Source: Terfezia claveryi (lineage: Eukaryota > Ascomycota > Pezizomycetes > Pezizales > Pezizaceae). From it: a DNA stretch of 64,000 bases. The stretch lies in the NCBI GenBank assembly GCA_015179025.1, contig WHUX01000062.1, positions 225,197 through 289,196 on the forward strand. Reading direction: 5' to 3'. A model generated the notes under the pieces. That model worked only from the letters and a program-made list of their open reading frames with translations, searched no databases and was not told the DNA's origin. Both the position numbers and the translations under genes were made by a program. Every line of letters begins with the position of its first letter. Positions within the stretch are counted from its first letter, which is position 1. Shown in pieces: positions 47,840 to 60,165 of the stretch.

Positions 47840-49155
47840 TTGCTAGGTAACCTCTCGTCCCCTAACCATTTGACCTTGTACTGAACTCATCTATAGCGCT
47901 TCCTGGAGTCCAGTACCTCCTCAACCTCCTACTCCTCTTCACCTGCAATCACCACGGGAGGAGGTGGGGGGTGCTTTTGCCCTGGAAGGGGATCGTTAGC
48001 GGCTGGCTCAATCTCTGAGACATGAATGACCGGATGGCACTTGATATCCCTAGGAAACCTTAGACGGTAAGCATGAGTGCCCACAGCCGCTAACACCTTG
48101 TAGGGGCCTAGGAACTTGTGATCCAGCTTACGGGAGGGCCGTTCTGTCCGGAAGTGTCGGCTAGAAAGCCATACCATGTCTCCAGGCTGGTACCTTGGGG
48201 CTGGCAACCGTGATCTGTTGGCATATTCTGCTTGCCTGGCCTGAGCATATCCTAGCTCAGCCTTCAGGGTACGATGGAGTTCAGCGATTCCAGCTGCGAA
48301 TTCCTTAGCCGGGGGATGGGCTTTCTGCAGGGGTACTAAGGTATCTACGAATTGGGGGTACCAACCGTAATTGGCCAGGAAGGGAGAGGTTTTCGAGGAC
48401 TCCGAGAACTGGTTATTGGCAGCGAATTCGCAGGTCGCTAGCAATGAAACCCAGTTGTCCTGCTGGTAATTGACGAAAGCCCTCAAATATTGCTCCATAA
48501 TGGCATTCATCCTCTCCGATTGGCCGTCCGTCTGGGGGTGGTAAGCTGTTGACAGACGAACTTTGATCCCCAGAAGTTCGCAGAAGGCTTGCCAGAATTC
48601 TGAGGTAAACTAGGGGCCATGGTCGGACACAATCGATTCAGGGAGGCCATGGTACCGGAATACATTATTGAGGTAGAAGTTGGCTAACTCCGGAGCAGAG
48701 CAGGTATCCCGGCAAGGTATAACATACCTCATCTTCATCAACTGGTCTACCACCATCAGGATGGCATTGAACCCTGCGTCTTCCGGCAATCCCGTCACAA
48801 AGTCCATGGTCAGGTGCAGCCAGGGTCGTTCCGGGATGTCCAGAGGTTTCAGGGTCCCATGTGGGGTGTGGCGGACAGGCATAGAACGTTTGCAAACATG
48901 GCAATTCCGTACGTACCGTTCTACGTCCTTCCGCTGGTCAATCCATGTGTATTCCCTAGCTAGCAGCTCCAATGTTTTAGCCACCCCAAAGTGACCTGCA
49001 ATTAGGCTATCGTAGTGTTCCTTGATCAATTGCAGGCGCAGCTCTCCTTCCGATACATAGAGCCGTTCGAGGTGATAGAGGATGCCCTCCTGGACGGTAC
49101 ACTCGGCCAGGGAAATCTTGGGATGGCGGCACTGGCCGGAATCCACTGCGGCCAT
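47840..49155 (-). pseudogene. Element C integrase and chromodomain end
   Basis: Integrase 48610-49155 has HYDSLIAGHFGVAKTLELLA, NCHVCKR, LTMDFVTGLPED (first Asp) and ESIVSDHGP (second Asp). 48510-47929 carries the Glu region (MNAIMEQYL) and YQPGDMVWLSSRHFRTERPS. The chromodomain that follows has Trp-to-stop changes and a deletion, so it is dead. Confidence 0.85.
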
Positions 49156-49203
49156 AATGTCTTTGGTCAGTGGGTCATCCGCATATGCCCTTTTTACCTG
49201 TTG

Positions 49204-50751
49204 TCAGAGATCACTTCCAGCATCTGCATTGGCCTCGACATCCACAATGTCAGCTTCAGCCTCAGCCTCAGCCAGAACATTAGCGGCCAGGTCAAGATTT
49301 TCCGGTTTCAGTACCACCTGGTTCTGGTACTTCAGCCTTTCATCCCCCCCCTTAGGGAGATCTCCTGATCTCCTGGTCAGTGCGTCTGGCTTCCCACCAG
49401 CCTTTCTTAGCCGGTACTTGATTTTGAAGTTGAACCGGAACAGGAATTCCGACCACCTAGCCTGCCGGTGATTCAGCAACTTGGTAGTTGTGAAGTATTC
49501 CAGGTTCTTGTGATCAGAAAGGACCTCGATAACCCCCTTCGCTGACTCCAAGTGGGGCCTCCATTCCTCAAAAGCCCGCACAATGGCCATTAACTCCTTA
49601 TCATAGATCTCGTAATTATACTCCGCCGGGAAGTGCTTTTTGGAGAAATAGGCCACTGGGTGGAGGACTCCATTGATATACTGGGACAGGATTCCGGCGG
49701 AGACATAGTCGGAGGCATCTGTTTCTATGATGCACTCGCTATCAGGGTCAAAATGGGTCAGGATTGGGGCTGAGCAGAAGGCTTCCTTAAGCTTCTCGAA
49801 GGCAGATTGGGCATCTAAACTCTACTGGAAGCGCTGGCTTTTGTCCATATCCTTTGTCCTTGTCAATGCCGTCAAGGGTGCTACGATCTTCGAGTATCCC
49901 AGGATAAACCGGTAGTAGAAGTTAGCGAATCCCAGGAAGCTCTGTACATCCTTGAGGTTGGCTGGAGTTTCCCACTCCTAGATCACAGCAACCTTCGCAG
50001 GGTCCATCTGGATGCCCTCCGTGGTGATAATCAGCCCCAGATACTTGACCTTCTACACATGGAACTCGCACTTTTCTGGCTTCAGATATAACCCAGCTCC
50101 CTCCAGCTTCTCCAGCACTTGTTGGACGTGGATCTTGTGTTCCGCTAGGGTATCCGAGTAGATGAGGATATCGTCCAGGTAGGCGGTGCAGAATACGTCC
50201 AGAAAGTCCCGCAGAGTGTCATTGATAAAGTGCTGAAAAGAGGCGGGGGCGTTGGTTAAGCCGAAAGGCATCACATTGTACTCAAAATGGCCATATCACG
50301 TCCGGAAGGCAGTTTTCCACTCCTCTCCCTCTGCAATTCATACCAAGTTGTATGCTCCTCTTAGATCCAATTTGGTGAACCACTTTGCCTTGGAAAGCCT
50401 GGCTAATGTCTCCTGAATCAGGGGCAAGGGGTATCTGTTCTTGACCGTTATCTCGTTCAGGCCACGATAATCAACACACAACCGAAGAGAGCTATCCGAC
50501 TTCTTTACGAACAGCACCAGGGCACCCGCTGGAGAGGAACTGTGGCGAATGAAGCTCTTGTTGAGGTTTTCCTCCAGATACTTTTTCAGAGCTTCCAGTT
50601 CCACCCGAGACATCCGATAGAGAGGTCCATAAGAGGGGGTCTTACCTTCTACCAGCGGGATTGTGTAGTCGTATGGTCGATAGGGGGCAAGCTTTTCTGC
50701 TGCTTTTTCCGAGAATAGGTCAATGAATTCATGGTATTCATCTGGAACCAT
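49204..50751 (-). pseudogene. Element C reverse transcriptase and RNase H
   Basis: RT: 50338-50751 ([51 protein letters not shown]) and 50053-50274 with intact catalytic [12 protein letters not shown]. RNase H 49204-49656 with [15 protein letters not shown] and SDHKNLEYF. Stops at junctions break the polyprotein, but the motifs are better preserved than in element B. Confidence 0.88.
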
Positions 50752-50789
50752 AGATTTCCACTCCTCCTTGGATCTCGTCTTGTTGATCT

Positions 50790-51480
50790 CTAAGTTACCT
50801 CATATATGGAGAGAGTGTGTGCCTTCAGCTTGTGCCTCCTGGTGAGGTAAGCGAAAGCCCCTGCCCTGATAAAGCCAATGTTCAGGGGTTTTGGGGACAC
50901 CAGGGGGACTAAGGGAACAGGGGAAACAGGGGGAACAGGGGGAGCAGGGGGAGTAGGGAGAACAGGAGGATTGGTGGCATCAATATGCGCAGGCTGGTGT
51001 ACACCTGAGTTGGGTGGATTATTGGGGGCGGTAACGTACACAACCAGTAACGGTGGCCTTCGGTTGTCTGCAATGTTTTTTGCAGTAAGGGCTATTAAAA
51101 TGCAGGGTATATGAGCCAAAGCTGACCGATACATTGTGCATTCGAAGCCATGGGATTCCGAGGACAATTGGATACTTGAGCTTAGTAAGAACATAGGGAG
51201 GCTTTCGGAGTGGTCACCAATCTGGGTAGGAGTACATGTGATATCGGTAATAGCTCCAGAAGAGATAGGTCGGCCATCAATGACATCGAGGAGGCGGGGG
51301 TTTTGAGCTTAGAGGTGGGTATGGCATGTTTACTGACAAAGGCTGGTCGATGAAGGCAATTCCTGAGGCTCCACAGTCTAGAGAGCTGATGTGACGAGTG
51401 TTTTACCATTGAAGGATATCGTGATAGGTATAACAAAATGCTCACCAAACAGGTGAGACTCGTCAACAGACATAGAAGGA
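50790..51480 (-). pseudogene. Element C aspartic protease
   Basis: Decayed protease region. The complement near 51,375 gives L-D-C-G-A-S-G, the active-site loop (usual D-S/T-G), followed by a shifted frame and a Pro-rich stretch encoded by the GGAACAGGGGGA-type tandem repeat at 50,910-50,970. Confidence 0.7.
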
Positions 51481-51531
51481 ACAGAAAAAGACGACAAAGA
51501 CAGGTGACCTAGTGCAGGTCCCTTGCTAGTG

Positions 51532-52660
51532 TCAGTGACTATGCAAGGGACAGGGCTTTTCCCGACTCATCCACCTCTTCAATCCTGGATTCGGAGATGG
51601 CATGGGCGGCCATCGAGCGGTTTTTGCGGAGGGGACATGCCAGATAAAATGGTCCCCCTTTCCGCATGCAATGCACAAACCCTGAGTGCGGCGACGGTCC
51701 CTTTCCTCCTGGGTAAGACGAGGTCTACCTGCTGACAGGTCCATGGGGGCAGCCCCACCCTACAGGGAGGGGTGTGCAGGCTTGTTGACCGTGTAGGTTG
51801 TTGTTGGGTGCGTGCTATCGGAAGGAGGTATGGGGAGTCGAGGTCGGGAGTGTCTTTTGGGGGGCTCTTAGTGCCGCTGTCTGCTATTCCACCCAGCTAG
51901 CTTGCTCAATAAGTTCCTCTAGGGTCTTGTCGGTGGGCAGTAGACCAGAGCCTTTTTCAGCTCGAAGGTAAGCCCGTCTTTGAATGGTCGAGCTTGGCTT
52001 CGTCATTCCAATTGAGCTCTGCTGCCAGCCTGGAGAACTCGGTGACATAGGTTAACAGTTTGTTGTGTTTTTGCTTGAGGTCTCGCAGGGCCCTGCTGGC
52101 GGTTCCTTTAGGATCCGGGTCCCCGAAGGCCAGTCCAAGATTGCCATTAGTGCCAGGATGTCTACCAGATCAATCCCGTTGCCTTAACGAAGGGCTGTAC
52201 CTGGTCCATGGCCTTACCCTCCAGGAGGCCATAGACGTATGAGAGCTGGTAGTGGACAGTGGGAACTTTGCAGAGTCCCTAGAGAGTTTTATTTGTACAG
52301 AGTTCTTCCATGCTCGTAACCGGCCCCGGTCCCCATTAAACTTGGGCGGGGTTGGTAGGTCTTGTGTTTTCTGGTTCTTTGGACCGTCGGCCAGGTCCAA
52401 GGCACGAGTCAGTCTCCGGATGGTTATCCTGTCCTCTGCTGCATCTTTCGAAGGAGGGTTATTTCGTCTTCGGCTTCTCGGATTCGCTTTTCGGCTTTCT
52501 GAAGGTCCGCTCCTTATTGTTCGCCAATGGCATAAGTCTCTGTGAATATTTCGATCACTGTTCTTCGGTATGCTGATAGTTCTATCGAGTCTAATGGAAT
52601 CGGAGTCGCCCTCCAGGCTGCAAATCTATCGGTGGGTAGTGGAATATTTGTGGACATCAT
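51532..52660 (-). pseudogene. Element C gag
   Basis: Gag starts at 52660 (MMSTNIPLPTDRFAAWRATP) and passes several stops. 52170-52400 has PTPPKFNGDRGRLRAWKNSV and 51532-51744 has MDLSAGRPRLTQEERDRRR and the knuckle CIACGKGDH, which loses its last Cys to a 1-base deletion. Confidence 0.82.
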
Positions 52661-52687
52661 ACCGGTTGGTCTGAAGATCCAACGTAG

Positions 52688-53288
52688 TGTAACGACGGCT
52701 CTAGGACAAGGCGACCAAGGGGTACGCCAGGGCGAGGGCAGGAACGAGGTGAGACACATGTAGGAGCGCTACGTATGTGACTAGGAAAACTTGGCTTGTC
52801 ACGGACACCTGTCACAGATGTCACGGACGATGTCACGGGGGGGCAGGACGTTCGGAAAGCCGGAGCTAGGGCAAGACACATGTAGGAATGCTACGTGTGT
52901 GATCAGGGGAAGGCTGGGACGGGGGGCAAGGGCAAGAGGCAAGAGAGGCAGAGGGCAAGGGCACGAGACACGCGGAGGCAGTTGCCGCGTGTGTCGGAGG
53001 GGGGCAGCGGTACTGCAGAGCTGTTCACGAGACAAGGGGGTGCACAAGGGAGGTGCACAAGCGCTGGGAGAGGCAAGGCCCTGTATTGGATATACAAGAT
53101 GTTGGATGGGGATGCAATGAGAGGGCGGAGAGACAGAGATTAATATACATGATTCCAAGCCAAGGCCGTGGAAGGAATAAGCTTCCTGAGACTCTTATCT
53201 CGGAAGCCAAGATAACAATCACCTATCAATGACACCCGAACAAGCCTGTTCGAGTGTCAAAAACAAGACTAAGAACACGATTGTGACA
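52688..53288 (-). repeat. Element C 5' LTR, 601 bp
   Basis: Direct repeat of 47017-47616 with few differences. On the complement the internal region starts CTACGTTGGATCTTC, the same as after the element B 5' LTR, and this is the likely primer-binding zone. Confidence 0.88.
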
Positions 53289-54530
53289 TATAAATTCATG
53301 GAAATTCCTATCCTCAACATCTATTTTCTTAGAGTAATACTAATTATACCAAGTCTAAGCACTTCTCTCAAACATAAAGCTTGCTCTATCCAGGCTTTCC
53401 TAACTTGCTATATCCATCCCCTAATACTCTACTCACTTCTGCAACTGTTGCACATAATTATCAAAGGTAGTTTGATCTCTCCATTTTTCAGATACTCTAT
53501 CAATCATTATAGGATTGAGGATCTTTGCAAGTTTATTTACTTTCTTCACTAAAGATTTGCTAATCTGTTGTGATGGTATAATTTGACCAGTCTTTTTAGA
53601 CCATTCTAAGTGGTGAGGGCTAGGTTCTCTAGTTGACTTTTTCTTTCTGTCATTATCAGAGCCATTATGTGACTCATCACCCTCAGATCCAGATCCTGGG
53701 TCCTCACTTCCACCTCCAGCTACACTACCAGAGCCCTTTCTAGACTTCTTGTTAGGGGTCTTACTCTTTTTGGTATGTGTTGGCTTTTTCCTATCTTTTG
53801 GTGGTGGTGGCATATCTTTTTCGGATATTTCTTCTATATCTGTTTCATAATCTCTATCATCTTCTTCTTCATACTGTACACTTTTCCCCTCACTCTTACC
53901 TCTAGCTCTAAACAGTTTCCTTCCTATCTCTTCATGAGTTTCTACAGGTGCTGTTATTAGAGGCACTATTTCTAGAGTTTCTAGATCATACAGGTTACCC
54001 ATAAGTATATACTGTATCAGAAAAGGCCAGTTTAATGCTAGCCATGGAACTCCTTTACATAGGTTATAGGTTGGGTAAGGCTATACTGCTTTTGAAGTAG
54101 ATGAGAGTTGAAAGTTCATTTGAACTGACTTGTCAAACTGGTCTTTCTGTTGGAAAATCATGAACTTTATAGCTGCTTCAGCCAATAGTTTTTTTTTCCT
54201 TCTTGATAACATGTTGTTTATTATTAGGTATACAAATACCTATATTATCCTTTAGTACTATGATGATTTATTTTTATCCCAAAAGGCTTTTGTTGCAGGA
54301 GGTGTTGTAATCCTTATTTCAGGCATGACTGCATTGACCTCAATAACTATTTCCCTTGTTTCTACATCCTTTTCTGGAATATCTTTTCCAGTTGGAATTT
54401 TCTCCTTAGGAGTATTGACTAACTTGGCGTTGAGTGCTTCTAGCTCCTCACTTGTCATTGCCTTTCTCCTGCCTTTCCTAGCTCTAGCTCCTCCTTCTAT
54501 TACACTAGCTTTTTGTTGAGGAGTTTCCAT
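53289..54530 (-). pseudogene. A2 gag N-terminal half
   Basis: Starts at 54530 (METPQQKASVIEGGARARKG) and continues with a break at about 54,240 into 54002-53433, an acidic/basic low-complexity stretch and KVNKLAKILNPIMIDRVSEK, then over the C insertion into 47016. Similar in layout to element E gag. Confidence 0.75.
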
Positions 54531-54888
54531 GTCTATCAGATATTATACCACTGATTCCTTGGACTCTGTTTCTTCTATTCCTGCTTTCTTTAAGGTGGAT
54601 CCCAATGAGGAAGTATCTACTTCTTATTAACTTCCTTTTTATCCTCTATCTGTTGCTTCTGATACTAAGGTTGACAATGGTAAGGGAGAAAGGAGATTAA
54701 AGAGAAAAAGGGTTACTTTTGTTGATGAGATTGTTGTAGGAGTAGGGTTTCCACTTAATGTTAGGAAGAAAGTTAAGTGGAAGGATAGGGGTTAGACTGC
54801 TAGGTATTTGAGTTCTTTCTGGAAGGAGAGGTACAGAAACTTTAAAGTATTGTTAGGGGGACTAGACAATCAGATTAGATTAGATAAG
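54529..54888 (+). other. Antisense open frame in the family-A leader
   Basis: Plus-strand frame starting at an ATG that overlaps the minus-strand gag ATG (CCATG at 54527-54531). It runs about 110 codons with only two stops (TAA at codon 35, TAG at codon 83, both possible C-to-T changes) and has KRKRVTFVDEIVVGVGFPLN. It enters the LTR at its end. Compare 35640-35975 in element E. Confidence 0.35.
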
Positions 54889-55293
54889 GATCCCATCTAA
54901 TCAGATAATCTTAGGCTATTAATGTATACTACAAAGTAGATTACTAATAGTGTATTGTTCTGTCTCACTATTAAAGTTATTACCAGTAGCATAAAATTAC
55001 TATAATAGGTAAAGTAGTATAGAAGTGCCAAAGGCACTTAGAAGATTAACCAGTGGAACTTCTATATTGATTGTAATCTAACTATGTTCTGAGTTCTAAC
55101 TGTCTGTCCAACTGAAGGGAAATTTAGAGGACTATATGTGTTTCCAATGGGGCAGTGCTGGGGCAGTGCTGGGGCAGTGCACCATCATCTGACTCTTACA
55201 TGTGATTGAGATCAACATTATCTGATCTTCTAGATAGTACTTCCAAATACTATCTAGTACAAAATTGGTTAAGTCTTAACTTTGACTTATACA
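54851..55293 (-). repeat. A2 right LTR, part 1 (interrupted by element B)
   Basis: TGTTAGGGGGACT to ATACA, continuing at 61411. Includes three GGGGCAGTGCT-type repeats and the hairpin AGTGCCAAAGGCACT near 55,025. Confidence 0.85.
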
Positions 55294-55804
55294 TGTCACA
55301 ACCGTGTTCTTTGTCTTGATTTGACACTCGAACAGGCTTGTTCTGGTGTCGTGCTGTTCTGACACTCGAACAGGCTTGTTCGAGTATCGTCGATGCGTGA
55401 TTGTTATCTTAGCTTCCAAGATAGGAATCTTGGGAAGCTTATTCCTTCTACAGCCTTAGCCTGGAATCATGTATATATATCTTCGTTTCTCCGCCCTCTC
55501 ATTGGATCCCCATCCAACGTCTTCTATATCCAATACAGGGCCTTGCTTCTCTCTACGTTGGTGCATCTCCCTTGTGCACCTCCTCGCCTTATCTCTGCAG
55601 CCCAGCTGCCTCTCTTGACACATGTGGCAACTGCTTCCGCATGTCTCATGTCCCTTGCCCTCTGCCTCTCTTGCCTCTTGCCCTTGCCCCCTATCTCAGC
55701 CTCCCCCTGGTCACACATGTAGCGTTCCTACGTATGTGTTATCCGAGCCTTGCCCTTGCTCCGGCGTACCCCTTGGTCGCCTTGCCCCCAGAGCCGTCGC
55801 TACA
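55294..55804 (+). repeat. Element B 5' LTR, 511 bp
   Basis: TGTCACAACC to CGTCGCTACA. A roughly 35-bp unit (TGACACTCGAACAGGCTTGT then TC-GGTGTCGT) is present twice near the start; element C has one copy. ATGTATATATATC near 55,470 is TATA-like. Confidence 0.9.
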
Positions 55805-55840
55805 CTACGTTGGATCTTCTCGACCAACTGGTACACTGTC

Positions 55841-56992
55841 ATGTCCGAACCAACCCCGTTATCCACCGACAGGTTTCAAGCATAGAGGGAAATCCCAATA
55901 CCCTCAGACCCTGCCCAGCTGTTGGAATACCGCCGAATGGCCATCGATATCTTCACTGCCACCTATAAGATTGGCGAAAAACAAGGAGCGGAGCTCTAGA
56001 ACACCGAACGAAGGCTGAAAGAAGCCGAAGATGAAATCCTTCTTCTCCGAGAGGACCTTGCAGACGACTGAGTAACCATTCGCAATCTCAACCGTGCCCT
56101 TGCCGCCGCAACCACATAGGCACCGGTGACTGCCACGCCCGCCAAAACCCAAGACCTCCTCACCCTACCCAAATTTAATGGTAAACGGGCCTGCCTCAAG
56201 GCCTGGAAAAACTCGATCAATATTAAGCTCAATGGAGATGCTGCTAAATTTCCAACCACCCAACACAAACTTGCCTACGTTTACGGCCTGCTGGAGGGGA
56301 AGGCTCTGGACCAAGTCCAGCCCTATGTTTTAGGAACAGGGATCAATCTAGTGGACATTTCCGCCTTATTCATTATCTTTGACCGAGCGTTTGGGGATCC
56401 GGATCCAGAAGGAATGGCCACAAGAGCCCTTCGAGCCCTTCGACAAAAGAACACCAACCTCGCCACCTATGTGGGTGAATTCTCTAGGTTGGCTGCTGAA
56501 GTCGACTGGAGTGACAAAATAAAATTGGATCAATTCCAAGAAGGCCTAAGTGTGGAGCTAAGGCAGGCACTCATTAATTTCCCAGATGTCCACACCCTCG
56601 AAGAGTTAATTGATCAGGCTAGCCGATTGGAGCAAAAGATGGCCAGGTTTAGAAATAGTCTGAAAGCCTCCCCCACCGCAGCCCCCCACTCGACTTTCTC
56701 ACCTGCTCGCACTCAGCCACAGACTCCTATTGTCAACAACCTAGCCCACCCTTCTCTCATAGCCAGTGGACCAGCACCTATGGATCTATCGGCAGGCAGG
56801 CCTCGCCTGACCCAAGAAGAGAGGGAACGCCGCCGGAATAATGGGCTATGCATAGCCTGTGGGAAGGCCGACCACTTCATTGCAGCCTGTCCCCTTCGAA
56901 AAAACCGCTCCCTAGCCGCCCACACCATCTCAGACACCTCAGCCAGGATTGTGGAGGTGGATGAGTCGGGAAAAGCCCTGTCCCTTGCCTAG
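55841..56992 (+). pseudogene. Element B gag
   Basis: Gag from ATG 55841 with four in-frame stops: TAG 55883, TAG 55997, TGA 56069, TAG 56117. Element C has Trp (TGG) where the first lies; the others can come from CAG or CGA by C-to-T. Beyond 56126 the frame is open and covers the capsid (PKFNGKRACLKAWKNSINIK, LDQFQEGLSVELRQAL) and the CCHC knuckle CIACGKADHFIAAC. Confidence 0.85.
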
Positions 56993-57000
56993 TTACTGAC

Positions 57001-57672
57001 ACTAGCAAGGGACCTACCCCAGGCCACTTATCTCTGTCTACATTTTCTGTGTCTTCCGCTTCTGTTTTTGACGAGTCTCACTTGTTCGGCGAGCATTTTG
57101 TTGTATCTATCTCTCTCAAAATCAATGATAGAACAATTACCACGTCAGCCCTTATAGATTACGGAGCTTCAGGAATTGCATTCGTTGACCTGGCCTTTGT
57201 CAGTAAATTCTCTATACCCACGTCCAAGCTTAAAACCCCTCGTGTCCTAGATGTCATCGACGGTCGACCAATTTCCTCCGGGGATATTATTGATATTGCG
57301 TGCATGCCTGCCCAGGTCGGAGATCACTCCGAAGCCCTCCCGATATTTGTGACAAAGCTCAAGTATCCGATTGTCCTCGGAATCCCCTGGCTTAGAATGC
57401 ATGATGTATCAGTCAGCTTCATCTCCTATACCCTGCAGTTCAACAGCCAGTATTGCAAAAAACACTGCAGGAATCCGAAGGCCACTGTTACTGGGCTGTG
57501 TGCCTTTCCACCCCCGATTCCCCCTGTGCTCCCGATGCCCCCTGGCCCCCAAAAACCTCTGAATGTTAGCTTTATCGGGGCAGGGGCTTTCCCTTACCTT
57601 ACTAGAAGGCACAAGCTGAAGGCTCATGCCCTGTCCATATATGAAGTGAACCTGGAGATTAATAAGACATAG
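57001..57672 (+). pseudogene. Element B aspartic protease
   Basis: Retropepsin-like domain. The active-site loop reads ALIDYGASG where element C has D-C-G; Tyr beside the catalytic Asp is unusual and may inactivate it. KYPIVLGIPWLRMHDVSV is the C-terminal protease motif. Separated from RT by a stop at 57670. Confidence 0.8.
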
Positions 57673-57693
57673 TCGAAGGAGGAGTAGAAGTCC

Positions 57694-60165
57694 ATGGTAC
57701 CGGATGAATACTACGAATTTATCGACCTGTTCTCGGAGAAGGCCGCAGAAAAGCTCGCACCCCACTGGCCATATGACTATACTATTCCGCTGATAGAGGG
57801 TAAGACCCCCCCCTATGGGCCCCTCTACGGAATGTCCCGGTTGGAGCTGGAAGCGTTGAAGAAATACTTGGAGGAAAATCTCAACAAGAGCTTCATTCGC
57901 CACAGCTCCTCACCAGCAGGTGCTCCAGTGCTTTTCGTGAAGAAGTCGGATGGCTTCCTTTAGTTGTGTGTTGATTATCGTGGCCTGAACGAAATAACGG
58001 TCAAAAACAGATACCCCCTACCTCTGATCCAGGAGACATTAGCCAGGCTTTCCAAAGCAAAGTGGTTCACCAAATTGGATCTGAGGGGGGCTTACAACCT
58101 AGTACGGATCGCCGAGGGAGAGGAGTGGAAAACTGCCTTCCGGACACGATATGGCCATTTCGAGTACAATGTGATGCCCTTTGGCCTAACTAATGCCCCG
58201 GCCTCCTTCCAACACTTTATTAATGACACCCTACGAGACTTCCTGGATATGTTCTGCACGGCGTACCTAGACAATATCCTAATCTATTCGGATACCCTGG
58301 TGGAGTACAAAATCCACGTCCGACGAGTCCTGGAAAAGCTAGAACAAGCAAGGTTGTACTTAAAGCCCGAAAAATGCGAATTCCACGTCCAAGAGGTGAA
58401 GTATCTGGGCTTGATAATAACAACGGAAGGCATCAGAATGGATCCTGCCAAAGTTGCAGCAATGCAGGAATGGGAAATTCCCGCCAATCTCAAGGACGTT
58501 CAGGCCTTTCTGGGTTTTGCTAACTTCTATCGCCGGTTCATTCTGGGATATTCAAAGATCGTGGCACCACTGATAGCATTAACCAAGACCAAGGGCATGG
58601 AAAAGGGCCAACGCTTCCAGTGGGGTCTGGAAGCCCAATCTGCCTTCGAGAAACTCAAGGAAGCCTTCTGCTCAGCCCCGATCCTGGCCCACTTTGACCC
58701 CTACAGCGATTGTATCATAGAAACAGATGCCTCCGACTATGTGTCCGCCGGAATCCTGTCCCAGCATGTGAACGGCATCCTCCACCCAGTGGCATACTTC
58801 TCAAAAAAGTACTCTCCGGCAGAGTGTAATTATAAAATCTATGATAAGGAGTTAATGGCCATTATACAAGCATTCGAGGAGTGGAGGCCACACCTGGAGT
58901 CAGCCAAGGGGATCATTGAGGTGCTATCTGATCATAAGAATCTTGAGTACTTCACCACCACTAAGCTGCTGAACCGACGACAGGCTAGGTGGTCAGAGTT
59001 CTTATCTCAATTCAACTTCAAGATCAAGTATCGGCCGGGAAAGGCTGGTAGAAAACCAGACGCACTGACCAGGAGATCAGGAGATCTCCCTAAGGGGGGG
59101 GATGAAAGGCTAAAATACCAGAACCAGGTGGTACTGAAGCCGGAAAATCTTGACCTGGCCGCCAACGTTCTGGCTGAGGCTGAGGCTGAAGCTGAGATCG
59201 TGGATGTCGAGGATGATGCAGATGCTGGAAGTGATCTCCGACAACAGGTAAAAAGGGCATATACGGAGGACCCACTGGCCAAAGATATTATCGCCACAGT
59301 GGATTCTGGCCAGTGCTGCCATACCAAGATTTCCCTAGCTGAGTGTACAACTCAGGACGGCCTTCTCTATCACCTGGACCGCCTCTACGTGCCTGCAGAC
59401 GATGAGCTACGCCTGCGATTGATCAAAGAACACCATGACACACTGGCAGTGGGTCACTCTGAAGTGGCTAAGACGTTAGAGTTGCTGTCCAGGCAATATA
59501 CGTGGATTGACCAACGGAAGGAAGTGGAGCGGTACATATGGAATTGCCATGTCTGCAAGGGTGCCAAACCCACCCGTCACGCTCCTTATGGTACCCTGAA
59601 GCCCCTGGAAGTCCCAGAACAACCCTGGCAACACCTGACTATTGACTTCGTCACCGGATTGCCGGAAGACTCGGGATTCAACGCCATCTTGATGGTAGTA
59701 GATCGGTTAACGAAAATGAGGCATGTGATACCCTGTCGAGACACCTGCTCGGCCCCCGAATTGGCATCCCTCTACCTGGATAATGTCTTCCGTTACCATG
59801 GCCTTCCAGCGTCGATTATCTCAGACCGTAGCTCTCAGTTCGTCGCCGACTTCTGGAAAACATTCTGTGAGCAGTTGGGTATCGAAGTACACCTGTCTAC
59901 GGCATACCACCCTCAGACTGATGGCCAGTCAGAATGTATGAACGCCATCATGGAGCAATATCTGAGGGTGTATATCAATTACCAGCAGAATAACTGGGTT
60001 TCATTGCTGGCCACCTGTGAATTCTCCGCCAACAACCACTTCTCAGAGACCCTGAAGACCTCCCCATTCCTGGCCAATTATGGCTGGCACCCTCGGTTCG
60101 TAGACTCCCTGACACCTCTGCGCAAGGTCAGGGAGAATGCCCCAGCTAAGGAGTTCACCACGTAG
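57694..60165 (+). pseudogene. Element B RT, RNase H and integrase
   Basis: Open from [20 protein letters not shown] except for TAG 57961-57963, then 733 codons. [37 protein letters not shown], and the catalytic box reading AYLDNILIYSDT, with Asn (AAT 58273-58275) in place of the second catalytic Asp. RNase [40 protein letters not shown]. Integrase: HHDTLAVGHSEVAKTLEL, NCHVCKG, LTIDFVTGLPED (D), ASIISDRSSQF (D), DGQSECMNAIMEQ (E). Ends at TAG 60163. RT should be inactive. Confidence 0.93.

Larger units (their letters stand above)
47017..53288 (-). mobile_element. Element C, Ty3/gypsy chromovirus inserted in A2 gag
   Basis: 6,272 bp. LTRs 47017-47616 (3') and 52688-53288 (5'), both with TG...CA ends. 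Target duplication CATAA (47012-47016) and TATAA (53289-53293). Removing it rejoins A2 gag. Related to element B (same protein order, similar LTR ends TGTCACAACC and GCCGTCG(C/T)TACA). Internal frames carry stops and shifts. Confidence 0.9.

Noticed and set aside
50910..50970. Short tandem GGAACAGGGGGA-type repeat considered as CRISPR-like or satellite
   Set aside because: Encodes the proline-rich linker of the element C protease region; no spacer structure.
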